In this document: positions 17,163 to 25,263 of the stretch, in pieces
How the letters are laid out: every line of letters begins with the position of its first letter
Position numbering within the stretch: position 1 is the stretch's first letter
Notes under the pieces: generated by a model
Told to the model about the DNA's origin: nothing
The model's input: only the letters and a program-made list of their open reading frames with translations
Database searches by the model: none
Assembly (NCBI RefSeq): GCF_900105245.1
Contig: NZ_FNSZ01000001.1
Coordinates: 5,206,001-5,270,000 of the forward strand
Source: Streptomyces sp. 1222.5
GTDB taxonomy: Bacteria > Actinomycetota > Actinomycetes > Streptomycetales > Streptomycetaceae
Reading direction: 5' to 3'
DNA length: 64,000 nt
Position numbers and translations under genes: made by a program

Positions 17163-18773
17163 TCAGTGAAGCAGGCGGCGCAGCCGGCCGCGGACCACCT
17201 CGGCGACTCCGCGCGGTCCCGCGGCCACGCGCAGGGACAGCGCGCCGGAGTGGGTCGCGTACGGCTGCACCAGGAGCACCCCGTGCCGGGCGTTCGGGAC
17301 GGCGCGCCGGCGCAGCCGGCCGGCGCCCGCGAGAGCGTGCGCCGTGACCTCCCGCCGCCCGCCGTCCGCGAACCGGAGGGTCAGCCGCAGGTCCCAGACG
17401 CCCGCGCCGAGCCCGGCCAGGTCGACCGGCACCACCGCCGACCAGGTGCCGGCGCCGGCCGGCGCGAGAGCCGCCGTCGTCCGCCCGGCCGTCCGGTCGT
17501 CCTCCCGGGACTGCCAGCGCACGTCCACCTCCCGCGGGCCCGCCCCGGCCACCCTCCCGTACAGCTCGTGCAGCCGCAGACGCAGGAGCGAGGCACGTGC
17601 ACGAGGGCGCAGTTCCGCGTCCACCGCCAGCGGCAGCAGACGAACCGGACGGGTGAGCAGGGGGGTCAGGGTGACCTCGGAGAGGTCCGCGGACCAGACG
17701 GGGATGCCGTCGGCGTCGCGGGCGCAGGGCGGGAGCAGCCGCGCCGGACGGGCGGCGAGTTCGCGCAGCCGGGCCAGGTCGCGCGGCTCGGGCGACGCCA
17801 GGACGACCCGGGCCAGCAGCGGGCCGGGAGCGGCGGGGTTCCGCTCCCAGTCGTCGGCGTCGTAGCGCGCGAGGTACTCACGGGTGTGCGTCCACCACGC
17901 GCGCCGGTAGTCCGCGTCGCGCAACCCCAGTTCGCGCACGTACATGCGCACGTCGTGGTCGAGGAACTTGGCCCGCGCCGCCCGCGCCAGCTCCTTCTGC
18001 CCGGCGCCCAGCAGGACGTCGTACGCCAGCGCGCAGGCCTCGACGCGCGCCTTCCAGTTGTCGATGTGCTCCCGGTCCAGGGAGAGCGACAGCCGCTCGG
18101 CCGACCGGCGCACGTGCCACACGTACACCGGGTCCGGTACGAGCGCGACGCGTGGGCCGGCGGCCAGGACGCGCGCGGTGAAGACGAAGTCCTCGTACAG
18201 GAAACGGCCCTCGGGGAAGCGGATGCCGTGCCCGCGCAGGAAGTCGGTGCGGTACAGCTTGTTGACGCACAGCGTGTCGTGGACCAGGCGCGGGCGCTGG
18301 GAGGGGCGCGCGAGGACGGCGGGCGCCGTGTAGAGCGACGGCTGCCACGGCTGTTCGCGGCCCGACGGCAGCTCCCGGCGCACGCACAGGCCGCTCGCCA
18401 CCTCGGCCTTCGCCGCGGCCGCCGCGGCCAGCAGCGCGCCCACCGCGCCCGGCGGCAGGACGTCGTCGCTGTCCAGGAACATGACGTACGGCGCCGTCAC
18501 CGCGTCGATCCCGGTGTTGCGGGGGCTGCCGCAGCCGCCGCTGTTCACCTCCCGGCGCACCACCCGCACCCGGGGCTCGCCGGCGGCCAGCCGGCCGAGC
18601 AGCTCGGCGCTGCCGTCGGTGGAGCGGTCGTCCACGGCGATCACCTCGGCGACCGCGCTGCCCTGGTCGAGGGCCGAACGCACCGCATCGCCCACGTGGG
18701 CACGGTCGTTGTAGCCGATGACGACGACGGCGACCTGCGGCGCCGGGTGCTGGTCTGACGAGTTTGAATGCAT
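17163..18773 (-). CDS. GT2 family glycosyltransferase with C-terminal accessory domain
   Basis: A 536-residue protein with a GT-A domain: VAVVVIGYNDRAHVGDAV, AVDDRSTDGS, and the metal-binding FLDSDDVLPPG at about residue 100. The second half is a beta-rich region that resembles the partner at 9370-11034 (LTPLLTRPVRLLPL and related). No membrane segment is present. ATG 18773 is preceded by GGACCTC; an in-frame GTG at 18782 is the alternative. It is upstream of galE on the same strand. Together they suggest transfer of a galactose-type sugar in the glycopolymer pathway, though donor and acceptor are unproven. Confidence 0.85.
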   Translation of the reverse strand: MHSNSSDQHPAPQVAVVVIGYNDRAHVGDAVRSALDQGSAVAEVIAVDDRSTDGSAELLGRLAAGEPRVRVVRREVNSGGCGSPRNTGIDAVTAPYVMFLDSDDVLPPGAVGALLAAAAAAKAEVASGLCVRRELPSGREQPWQPSLYTAPAVLARPSQRPRLVHDTLCVNKLYRTDFLRGHGIRFPEGRFLYEDFVFTARVLAAGPRVALVPDPVYVWHVRRSAERLSLSLDREHIDNWKARVEACALAYDVLLGAGQKELARAARAKFLDHDVRMYVRELGLRDADYRRAWWTHTREYLARYDADDWERNPAAPGPLLARVVLASPEPRDLARLRELAARPARLLPPCARDADGIPVWSADLSEVTLTPLLTRPVRLLPLAVDAELRPRARASLLRLRLHELYGRVAGAGPREVDVRWQSREDDRTAGRTTAALAPAGAGTWSAVVPVDLAGLGAGVWDLRLTLRFADGGRREVTAHALAGAGRLRRRAVPNARHGVLLVQPYATHSGALSLRVAAGPRGVAEVVRGRLRRLLH

Positions 18774-18817
18774 GAGGTCCACGGGCCGGGAGCGTAGAAA
18801 TGTTCAGTAATACCCGG

Positions 18818-20089
18818 TTAAGAGACAGTTAGTGCTCGGTCCGGAAGACGGTCGGAACCGGGCCGGGGTTCCATCAGCGGCAGGTTCTTCACGGCCGGCG
18901 GTCTCGCGGCACGCCACAGCCGCACGAAGGACAGCACCGCTGCGGCCGCCAGCAGCACGTTGCGGGCCAGCATCAGCAGACAACCGGTCCAGGTGCCGTC
19001 GACCACGTCCTGGTAGCACATCGGGAACGCCACCGTGCTCAGCGCCGACGCCGCGAGGATCAGCACCGCCGCCGGGCGCTGGCTGGTGTGCCGCGAGGTC
19101 AGGCACACGGCCGCGAGCCCGAGCAGCCAGATCATGTACTGCGGGCTGATGACCCGGCTGGTGACGGTGAACAGCAGCACCGCGCTCAGCGCGGCGTCGA
19201 ACGGTGTCGCCTCGGTCCAGCGGCGCGCCCGCACCCGCCACAGCACCAGCAGCCCGAAGGCGGCCGCCGTGAGCGCGAGGGAGGCGGCCGCGACGGCGGC
19301 CACGTGCGGGCCGATCAGCTCGACCGCGCCGTACTGGTAGCGGTGCCGGCCGGGCCAGCCGGCGTGCCGCGCGAGGTTGAGCGCGGTCCCGCCGAGCGAC
19401 TCGATCTGCACCCCGCGGCCGCCCTGCTCCCGCACGAAGGAGAACGGGTCGTTGAACGACAGGGCCAGCAGTCCGAGGGCGGCGGTCCCGGCCGTCGCCG
19501 CCCACGTCCACGCCGTGCGGGTCACCCGTCCGGGGGGCGTGCCGAGCAGCGCGAGCGCCGGCCACACCTTCACCAGCCCGCCCAGCGCCCCGAACACCCC
19601 GCCCGCGCGCGGGGAGCGCGCGACCGTCAGCAGGCAGAGCACGGCGAGGGCGGTGACCTCGATGTCGTACCGGGCGAGCGGGACGTGCAGCAGCAGCGGC
19701 AGACCGCCCGCCCACAGGGCGGCGCCGCGCAGGCTGCGCCCGGGCCGGGTGCCCGCGCGGAGCAGGGCCGCCGCGATCAGCGCGTCCGCGGCCAGGGTCA
19801 GCGTCACGAAGGCCTGGAAGTACGTCAGCCCTGGGAGCAGGCCCGGCGCCAGCAGGACCGGTCCGGCGCCCGGCGGGTACTGCCACAGCGTGTCGTGCGC
19901 CGGGAAGGAACCGTGCGCGAGGACGCCGTACCAGTGGAAGTACAGCCGCCGCACCTCGCGGGCCACCGAACCGCCGCCGAGCAGCGGGGAGCTGTCGTGG
20001 ACGAGCAGCCACAGCATCAGCGCGCGGCCGGCGAGCCAGAGGGAGGTGAGGGCGAGGACCGGGCCGGGGGTGACACGGAGACGGTTCAT
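18818..20089 (-). CDS. GT87 (DUF2029)-like polytopic mannosyltransferase family protein
   Basis: A 423-residue membrane protein with about ten hydrophobic helices. Features shared with polyprenyl-phosphate-dependent GT87 enzymes include YPPGAGPVLLAPGLLPG in the second loop, PLARYDIEVTALAVLCLL, GGLVKVWPALALLG and ISPQYMIWLLGL. Such enzymes move a mannose or similar sugar from a lipid carrier to an acceptor outside the membrane. The start at ATG 20089 (MNRLRVTPG) precedes the first membrane helix. Its TAA stop at 18818 lies 45 bases from the start of the GT2 gene. It is divergent from the GT39-like gene. Confidence 0.75.
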   Translation of the reverse strand: MNRLRVTPGPVLALTSLWLAGRALMLWLLVHDSSPLLGGGSVAREVRRLYFHWYGVLAHGSFPAHDTLWQYPPGAGPVLLAPGLLPGLTYFQAFVTLTLAADALIAAALLRAGTRPGRSLRGAALWAGGLPLLLHVPLARYDIEVTALAVLCLLTVARSPRAGGVFGALGGLVKVWPALALLGTPPGRVTRTAWTWAATAGTAALGLLALSFNDPFSFVREQGGRGVQIESLGGTALNLARHAGWPGRHRYQYGAVELIGPHVAAVAAASLALTAAAFGLLVLWRVRARRWTEATPFDAALSAVLLFTVTSRVISPQYMIWLLGLAAVCLTSRHTSQRPAAVLILAASALSTVAFPMCYQDVVDGTWTGCLLMLARNVLLAAAAVLSFVRLWRAARPPAVKNLPLMEPRPGSDRLPDRALTVS

Positions 20090-20115
20090 CACATGGGAGC
20101 CTAAGCGGTACGGAT

Positions 20116-20137
20116 GGTGTATCCATGCCGATACGCC
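20116..20137. promoter_or_regulatory. Inverted repeat in a divergent promoter region
   Basis: GGTGTATC-6 nt-GATACGCC forms 8-bp arms with one mismatch, midway between two divergent membrane glycosyltransferase-type genes. The surrounding 100 bases are less GC-rich than average. It could be an operator serving both genes; no factor can be named. Confidence 0.3.
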
Positions 20138-20249
20138 GTCAATGCGCGGCAAAGGTTGGCTAATCGCAAAAGATCGGGCCGTGGTGAACCTCGGGCTTCC
20201 TGTGAAACAGCAGTCACGCCGGGCGGCTGGAGCGACGGCTGCCGCCCTT

Positions 20250-21995
20250 ATGGGTGCAACGACGCAGCCGCCGATCGGTACTCCGGACCCGGCCTCGGCG
20301 TACGTGTCGTGCCGGGTGCCCGGCGCGCGGGCCCGCCGCGCGCTGTCCGTGGGTGTGCCCGCGCTGGTGATACTGGCGATCGGGCTGTGGGGGCTCGACC
20401 GGGGCGGCATGTGGCGCGACGAGGCGGTCACCTTCCAGGTCGGGCGCCGGACGGTGCCGCAGATCTGGCGGCTGCTGCACGACGTGGACGCGGTGCACGG
20501 CCTGTACTACCTCGTGATGCACGCCGTCCTCGCCGTCCATCCCGGCGAGGTCGTGCTGCGGCTCCCGTCGGTGTGCGCGGCGGCGGTGACGGCCGCTCTG
20601 GTGTCCGCGCTCGGCACCCGGCTGGTCCGGCCGCGCGTCGGACTGTGGGCCGGACTGCTCTACGCCGTCGCCCCGATGGCCGGTCACTACGCGCAGGAGG
20701 GCCGCTCGTACGCCCTGGTCGCGGCCGGCGCCACCGGGGCGACCCTGCTCTTCGTCCGGGCCGCCCGCGCGGGCTCGTGGTGCGCGTACGGCACCGTCCT
20801 CGGCGTCACCTGCTGGCTGCACGAGTTCGCGGTGCTGCTGCTGCTCGCCCACGCGGTGTCGCTGGCGCTCGCCCGGGCCGGGAGGGACGTGTGGCGGGGC
20901 TGGGGGCGGGCGGCGGTCGCGGTCGCCTTGTCGCTGCTGCCGATGGTCCTCGTGTCCCGCGGGCAGGCGGCACAGGTCGCCTGGCTGCGCAGGCCGACGG
21001 CGGACACGGCGGAGGGGCTGCTGCGGTTGTTCCTGGGACCGGCGGACGGGGTGTACCGGGTGTGCCTGGGGCTGGCCCTGCTCGGGCTCGCGGGGCTGGT
21101 GCGGCGGCGGGGCGAGATCACCTGTGCGGGGGTGGCGCTGCCGTTGGCGGTGGTGCCGCCGGGGGTGCTGATGCTGCTGTCCCAGATCTCCCCGCTGTAC
21201 GTCGACCGCTACGTGCTGTACGCCCTCGGCGGCGCCCCCCTGCTGGTGGCGTGCGGAGCGGAGCGGGTGGCCGGGGCCGCGGGACGGCTGTGGGCCGAGC
21301 GGCGCCCGACGCCGCCGTTCGTCCCGGGGGATCGGCCCGGCCTGGTGTCGCTTCCCGGTTCGGTGCCCTCGACCGGCTCGGCGGCGCGGTTCGACCTGGT
21401 GCCCCCGCCGGACCCGGCGCCGCACAGTGACCTGGTGCCGGTGCCGGCTGCCTCGCGGGGGCGGGCCCCGGTGGGGGCCGTCGCCGGGGTGGTGGCGGTC
21501 GCCGTCGTGCTGCTCCAGCAGCTCCCTCTTCTCCAGGCCGACCGCAGTCCCGGCCGGCGTCCGGACGACCTCGCGGCCGTCTCCCGGGCGGCCGCCCGGG
21601 CGGTGGGGCCCGGGGATCCGGTGCTGTTCCTGCCGGTGCAGACGCGCAACGTGGCCCTCACCTACCCGGGGGCGTTCCGCGGCATGCGGGACGTGGCCCT
21701 GGTGGAGGGCGCCGCCGCGTCCGGGACCCTGTACGGCCGTGAGGCCGGACCCGATGAGCTGCGCCGCAGGCTGTCCCGGCTGGACCGGGTCCGGGTCGTC
21801 GCCGACCAGGCGCTGCTCGCCGGCGGCTGGACCCCGCGCAACCCCGCCGAACGCGTCAAACTCGCCGTTCTGCGGACGGAGTTCGTGCCCGGCGAGGAGA
21901 CCGTCCGGGACGGGGTGACCGTACGGCTCTACGTCCGCCGCGCTAGCGGGCCTCCGCCGCTTCCGCCGACGCCGCCGCGTCGAGCGCGAGGGTGA
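20250..21995 (+). CDS. GT39/ArnT-like membrane glycosyltransferase
   Basis: A 581-residue integral membrane protein of the GT-C class. The first extracytoplasmic loop has DRGGMWRDEAVT, whose Asp-Glu pair is the usual catalytic or metal site. The family motifs HGLYYLVMH and YAQEGRSYALVA follow. After about nine helices comes a Pro-rich linker (about residues 360-400), one more helix (AVAGVVAVAVVLLQQL) and a soluble C-terminal domain. The start is uncertain: ATG 20250 is used, but no clear ribosome site exists; in-frame GTG 20180 and ATG 20142 are possible. Its last 53 bases overlap the convergent marR-type gene. Confidence 0.78.
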   Translation: MGATTQPPIGTPDPASAYVSCRVPGARARRALSVGVPALVILAIGLWGLDRGGMWRDEAVTFQVGRRTVPQIWRLLHDVDAVHGLYYLVMHAVLAVHPGEVVLRLPSVCAAAVTAALVSALGTRLVRPRVGLWAGLLYAVAPMAGHYAQEGRSYALVAAGATGATLLFVRAARAGSWCAYGTVLGVTCWLHEFAVLLLLAHAVSLALARAGRDVWRGWGRAAVAVALSLLPMVLVSRGQAAQVAWLRRPTADTAEGLLRLFLGPADGVYRVCLGLALLGLAGLVRRRGEITCAGVALPLAVVPPGVLMLLSQISPLYVDRYVLYALGGAPLLVACGAERVAGAAGRLWAERRPTPPFVPGDRPGLVSLPGSVPSTGSAARFDLVPPPDPAPHSDLVPVPAASRGRAPVGAVAGVVAVAVVLLQQLPLLQADRSPGRRPDDLAAVSRAAARAVGPGDPVLFLPVQTRNVALTYPGAFRGMRDVALVEGAAASGTLYGREAGPDELRRRLSRLDRVRVVADQALLAGGWTPRNPAERVKLAVLRTEFVPGEETVRDGVTVRLYVRRASGPPPLPPTPPRRARG

Positions 21996-22440
21996 GCCGG
22001 TCGAGGCGTTCGCGCAGCTCGCCGATCTCCGCCAGGTCGAAGCCGGTCGCCGCCGCGATCCGCCGCGGCACCTCCAGGGCCCGCTCGCGCAGCGCCCCGC
22101 CCTCCTCGGTGAGACGCACCTGCACGGACCGCTCGTCCCGCGCGCTGCGCTCGCGGCGTACGAGACCGGCCCCCTCCAGCCGCTTGACCAGCGGGGACAG
22201 CGTGCCGGAGTCGAGCCGCAGATGTTCACCGAGCTTCTTCACGGGCAGGTCGCCGTGTTCCCAGAGGACCAGCATCACGAGGTACTGGGGGTAGGTGAGG
22301 CCGAGGTCCTTGAGGATCACGCGGTAGACGCCGTTGAAGGCGCGGGAGGCGGCGTGCAGGGAGAAACAGATCTGGCGGTCCAGGCGGAGCCAGTCGCTGC
22401 CGGCGGCGGCGGGGGTCTGCGGGGTGGGCGAGGCGGTCAT
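21943..22440 (-). CDS. ohrR: MarR family organic-peroxide sensor repressor, OhrR-like
   Basis: A 165-residue regulator that would repress ohr until organic hydroperoxides oxidise its sensing cysteine. The N-terminal DRQICFSLHAASRAF carries Cys25 at the place of the OhrR reactive cysteine. A winged helix-turn-helix follows (VKKLGEHLRLDSGTLSPLVKRLEGAGLVRRERS), with the MarR-type DER motif in SARDERSVQVRLT. Its promoter faces the ohr gene, with palindromic sequences between them. The 3' end runs 53 bases into the convergent membrane protein gene. Confidence 0.92.
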   Translation of the reverse strand: MTASPTPQTPAAAGSDWLRLDRQICFSLHAASRAFNGVYRVILKDLGLTYPQYLVMLVLWEHGDLPVKKLGEHLRLDSGTLSPLVKRLEGAGLVRRERSARDERSVQVRLTEEGGALRERALEVPRRIAAATGFDLAEIGELRERLDRLTLALDAAASAEAAEAR

Positions 22441-22467
22441 GCCTCCAGGGTAGCTCTTGCGACCTAT

Positions 22468-22494
22468 TTAGTTGTGCGCAACTTAATTGTGTGC
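22468..22494. promoter_or_regulatory. OhrR-type operator candidate in the ohrR/ohr intergenic region
   Basis: The stretch 22468-22494 contains AGTTG-TGCG-CAACT (22470-22483) followed by TTAATTGTGTGC. This AT-rich, palindromic pattern is close to the ACAATT/AATTGT style of known OhrR sites. It sits between the divergent ohrR and ohr genes, so one bound repressor could silence both. Confidence 0.6.
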
Positions 22495-22560
22495 TCTACT
22501 CGTACTCGCGACGGACCGCCAACGGCTCGACGCACTTCACACCGAGAGGGATGGTCTTCC

Positions 22561-22974
22561 ATGGACGCGCTCTACACCGCTGTCGCCACCGCCACCCACG
22601 GCCGCGAGGGCCGTGCCGTCTCCTCCGACGGCAAGATCGACCTCAAGCTGGCCCCGCCGGCGGAGCTGGGCGGCAACGGCGAGGGCACCAACCCGGAGCA
22701 GCTCTTCGCCGCCGGCTACGCCGCCTGCTTCGGCAGCGCCCTCGGTCTCGTCGGCCGCCAGGCGAAGGTGGACGTCAGCGACGCCGCGGTGACCGCCGAG
22801 GTCGGCATCGGCAAGCAGGGCGAGGGCTTCGGACTGAAGGTGACCCTGCGCATCGAGCTGCCCGAATCCGTGGACGAGGCGACCGGCCGCAAGCTGGTCG
22901 AGACCGCCCACCAGGTCTGCCCCTACTCCAACGCCACCCGCGGCAACATCGAGGTCGACCTCGTCATCGAGTAG
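22561..22974 (+). CDS. ohr: Organic hydroperoxide resistance protein Ohr
   Basis: Ohr is a small thiol peroxidase that reduces organic and fatty-acid hydroperoxides with lipoyl or dihydrolipoamide-type electron donors. The 137-residue length is normal. Both catalytic cysteines are present: Cys56 in GYAACFGSAL and Cys120 in QVCPYSNATRGN. NPEQLFAAG matches the family core. The start ATG 22561 is preceded by GAGAGGGATGGTCTTCC. It is divergent from ohrR, a standard arrangement. It is followed by a strong hairpin before the convergent glycerophosphotransferase gene. Confidence 0.95.
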   Translation: MDALYTAVATATHGREGRAVSSDGKIDLKLAPPAELGGNGEGTNPEQLFAAGYAACFGSALGLVGRQAKVDVSDAAVTAEVGIGKQGEGFGLKVTLRIELPESVDEATGRKLVETAHQVCPYSNATRGNIEVDLVIE

Positions 22975-23003
22975 GACCGCACGCTCGACCCTCGCACGGC
23001 CAC

Positions 23004-23031
23004 GGCCGGCCGGCGCTCCCGCCGGCCGGCC
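23004..23031. terminator. Bidirectional hairpin between ohr and the convergent gene
   Basis: A perfect 12-bp stem of GGCCGGCCGGCG with its complement closes a CTCC loop, 30 bases after the ohr stop. It lacks a T-tract, like many Streptomyces terminators. Confidence 0.7.
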
Positions 23032-23053
23032 CGTCGGGGCTCGCCCTCCCCGC

Positions 23054-25258
23054 TCACGCCGAGGTCAGGGCGTCCCGGCCGGTGGCCTGGCCCGGCAGCC
23101 GGAGCGAGGTCTCCGGCACGCTCTCGCCCAGCAGCAGGGTCCGTACCACCCGCTCGGCGGCCCGGCCGTCGTCGTACTCGCAGAACCGGGTCCGGAACTC
23201 CGTCCGCAGCCGCGTCGACTCCTCGTCGCGCCACGCGCCGGAGGCGAACAGCCAGACCAGCTCCCTGAAGGAGCCCGAGACATGGCCGGGCGCCTCGGCG
23301 GTGATGTCGAAGTACGCGCCCCGGCTCGCACGGTAGGCGGGCCAGTCGTCGGCGTGCACCACGATCGGCCGGTCCAGGTGCGCGTAGTCGAACATCACGG
23401 CCGAGTAGTCGGTGACCAGCACGTCCGCCGCCGACATGACGTCCTCGACCCGGGGCTCGTCGGTCGCGTCGATCAGAATCCCGCGCCGGGCCGGCTCCGA
23501 CAGCCCCATGCCCCGCGCCGGACCGCTCGCCAGCGACGGGTGCAGCCGGACCACGAGGGTGTACCCGTCGCCGAGTTCGGCCGCGAACCCGGCCGGGTCG
23601 AACCGGTCCACATGCCCGCCGCGCTGGTAGTCCCGGCGGGTCGGCGCGTACAGCACGACCGTGTGGTCCGCCGGAATGCCGTGCCGCTGCCGGAAGTCAC
23701 CGCTCCCCCCGTTCACCAGCACGTCGTTGCGCGGGCTGCCGGTGCGCACGGAGGTGAAGTGGCAGGGGTAGGCGCGCTCCCAGACCAGCTCGGAGTGGCG
23801 GTTGGCGACCAGGCTGTAGTCCCAGCGGTCGGCCCGCCGCAGCATCTGCGGCACGTCGAAGCCCAGCCGCGCGCCCGGCTTGTCCAGCAGGTCGGCGCCC
23901 ATGTACTTGAGCGGGGTGCCCTGGTGGGTGTGGATGTGCACGCTGCCGGGCCGCTTGCCCAGGGTGCCGGGCCAGTTGACATCGTTGACGAAGAACTTCG
24001 CCCGCGCGGTGACCTCCAGATAGCGCCGGGAGCCCACGATCACGTGCTCCACACCGGGCGGCAGCTGTGCGGCGGCGTCCGCGTCCCGCACCACCCACAC
24101 CCCGCGCAGCTGCGGGGCGATCTCCCGGGCCTTGTCGTAGACGGCCGCGGGGTCGCCGAGCACGCCCCGGTGCGAGGACGCCGAGTAGACCACCAGGTTC
24201 TCGTCCAGCGGGCGGCGCGCGTGCAGTGACGCCCAGCCCGTGCGGGCCCGCGCGGCGGCCGCCCGGCGGACCGGAGCCGCCCGCCGTGCCGTCTCCCGCC
24301 CGGCCCGCGACGCCTGCCGCCGGAGCCGGTACGCCGTCCAGGAGCCCTCCAGGACGGCCACCTCGCCGTTCACCCGGGCGCCCTCGGGCCGGTGGGCGTG
24401 GAACATCCGCGCCGTGCGCCGGAAGAATTCGGCCTTGTCGGCGGGCGGCAGCCGGTCCGGCTTGGCCAGGATGTCCAGGCAGTGCTCGCCCATCTTGCGG
24501 TGCAGGTACGGCAGCCAGCGCGCCAGCTCCGGGTGGTCGGCGACGAAGGCGAAGACCCGCTCGTACTGGTCGTGGATGTCGAAGTGCTTGCGGCTGGTGG
24601 TGGACAGGATGTTGCCCTGCCGGCGCTGCCGGTAGTTCACGCAGATCCGGTCCAGCGCGGCGATCCGCCCGGCGCTGAGCATCACCGGGAAGGTCCAGGG
24701 GGTGTCCTCGTAGTAGCCCGGCGGGAACGCGAAGCCGTTCCGTTCGACGAACTCCCGCCGGTAGACCTTGTTCCACACCACCATCAGCAGGTCGAGGATC
24801 TGCGGGTACCGCGCCACGTCGAACGTGTCCGCGCCCGCCTCGGTGAGGACGTGCGCGAGCACGTTGCGCCGGGTGCCGCCCCACCAGTAGGTGCGCGCGT
24901 AGTCGAAGACGAGCACGTCCGGATCGGCGGCCTCCGCCAGCCGGTCGGCGGCGGCTCGCAGCGCGCCCGGGGTGAGGGTGTCGTCGCTGTCGAGGAAGAA
25001 CAGGTAGTCACCGGTGGCGTGGGGCATCCCGGCGTTGCGGGCCCGGCCGAGGCCCACGTTCTCCGGCAGGTGCAGCACCTTCACGCGCGGGTCCCGCCCG
25101 GCGTACTCGTCGAGGATCGCGCCGCAGCCGTCGGGGGAGCAGTCGTCCACGGCGATCAGCTCGAAGTCGCCGAAGGACTGCGTCAGCACCGAGTCCAGGC
25201 ACTCGCGCAGGAAGCCCTGCACCTTGAAACAGGGCACGATCAGACTGAAGCGGGGCAC
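23054..25258 (-). CDS. Bifunctional GT2 glycosyltransferase / CDP-glycerol glycerophosphotransferase
   Basis: A 734-residue two-domain enzyme. Residues 1-230 form an intact GT-A domain: FSLIVPCFKVQGFL, AVDDCSPDGCG, GLGRARNAG and the metal-binding FLDSDDTLTPG (88-97). Residues about 355-710 form a TagF-like glycerophosphotransferase domain: HIHTHQGTPLKYMG (441-454), YAPTRRDY, RLHP at 571 and TDYSAVMFDYAHLDRP at 616. At the usual His-Gly-Thr step the residue before Gly-Thr is Gln446, with His445 next to it. It probably makes a repeating sugar-polyol-phosphate unit at the inner membrane face. Five bases separate it from the upstream paralogue, so they are co-transcribed. Confidence 0.88.
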   Translation of the reverse strand: MPRFSLIVPCFKVQGFLRECLDSVLTQSFGDFELIAVDDCSPDGCGAILDEYAGRDPRVKVLHLPENVGLGRARNAGMPHATGDYLFFLDSDDTLTPGALRAAADRLAEAADPDVLVFDYARTYWWGGTRRNVLAHVLTEAGADTFDVARYPQILDLLMVVWNKVYRREFVERNGFAFPPGYYEDTPWTFPVMLSAGRIAALDRICVNYRQRRQGNILSTTSRKHFDIHDQYERVFAFVADHPELARWLPYLHRKMGEHCLDILAKPDRLPPADKAEFFRRTARMFHAHRPEGARVNGEVAVLEGSWTAYRLRRQASRAGRETARRAAPVRRAAAARARTGWASLHARRPLDENLVVYSASSHRGVLGDPAAVYDKAREIAPQLRGVWVVRDADAAAQLPPGVEHVIVGSRRYLEVTARAKFFVNDVNWPGTLGKRPGSVHIHTHQGTPLKYMGADLLDKPGARLGFDVPQMLRRADRWDYSLVANRHSELVWERAYPCHFTSVRTGSPRNDVLVNGGSGDFRQRHGIPADHTVVLYAPTRRDYQRGGHVDRFDPAGFAAELGDGYTLVVRLHPSLASGPARGMGLSEPARRGILIDATDEPRVEDVMSAADVLVTDYSAVMFDYAHLDRPIVVHADDWPAYRASRGAYFDITAEAPGHVSGSFRELVWLFASGAWRDEESTRLRTEFRTRFCEYDDGRAAERVVRTLLLGESVPETSLRLPGQATGRDALTSA

Positions 25259-25263
25259 GGGGG

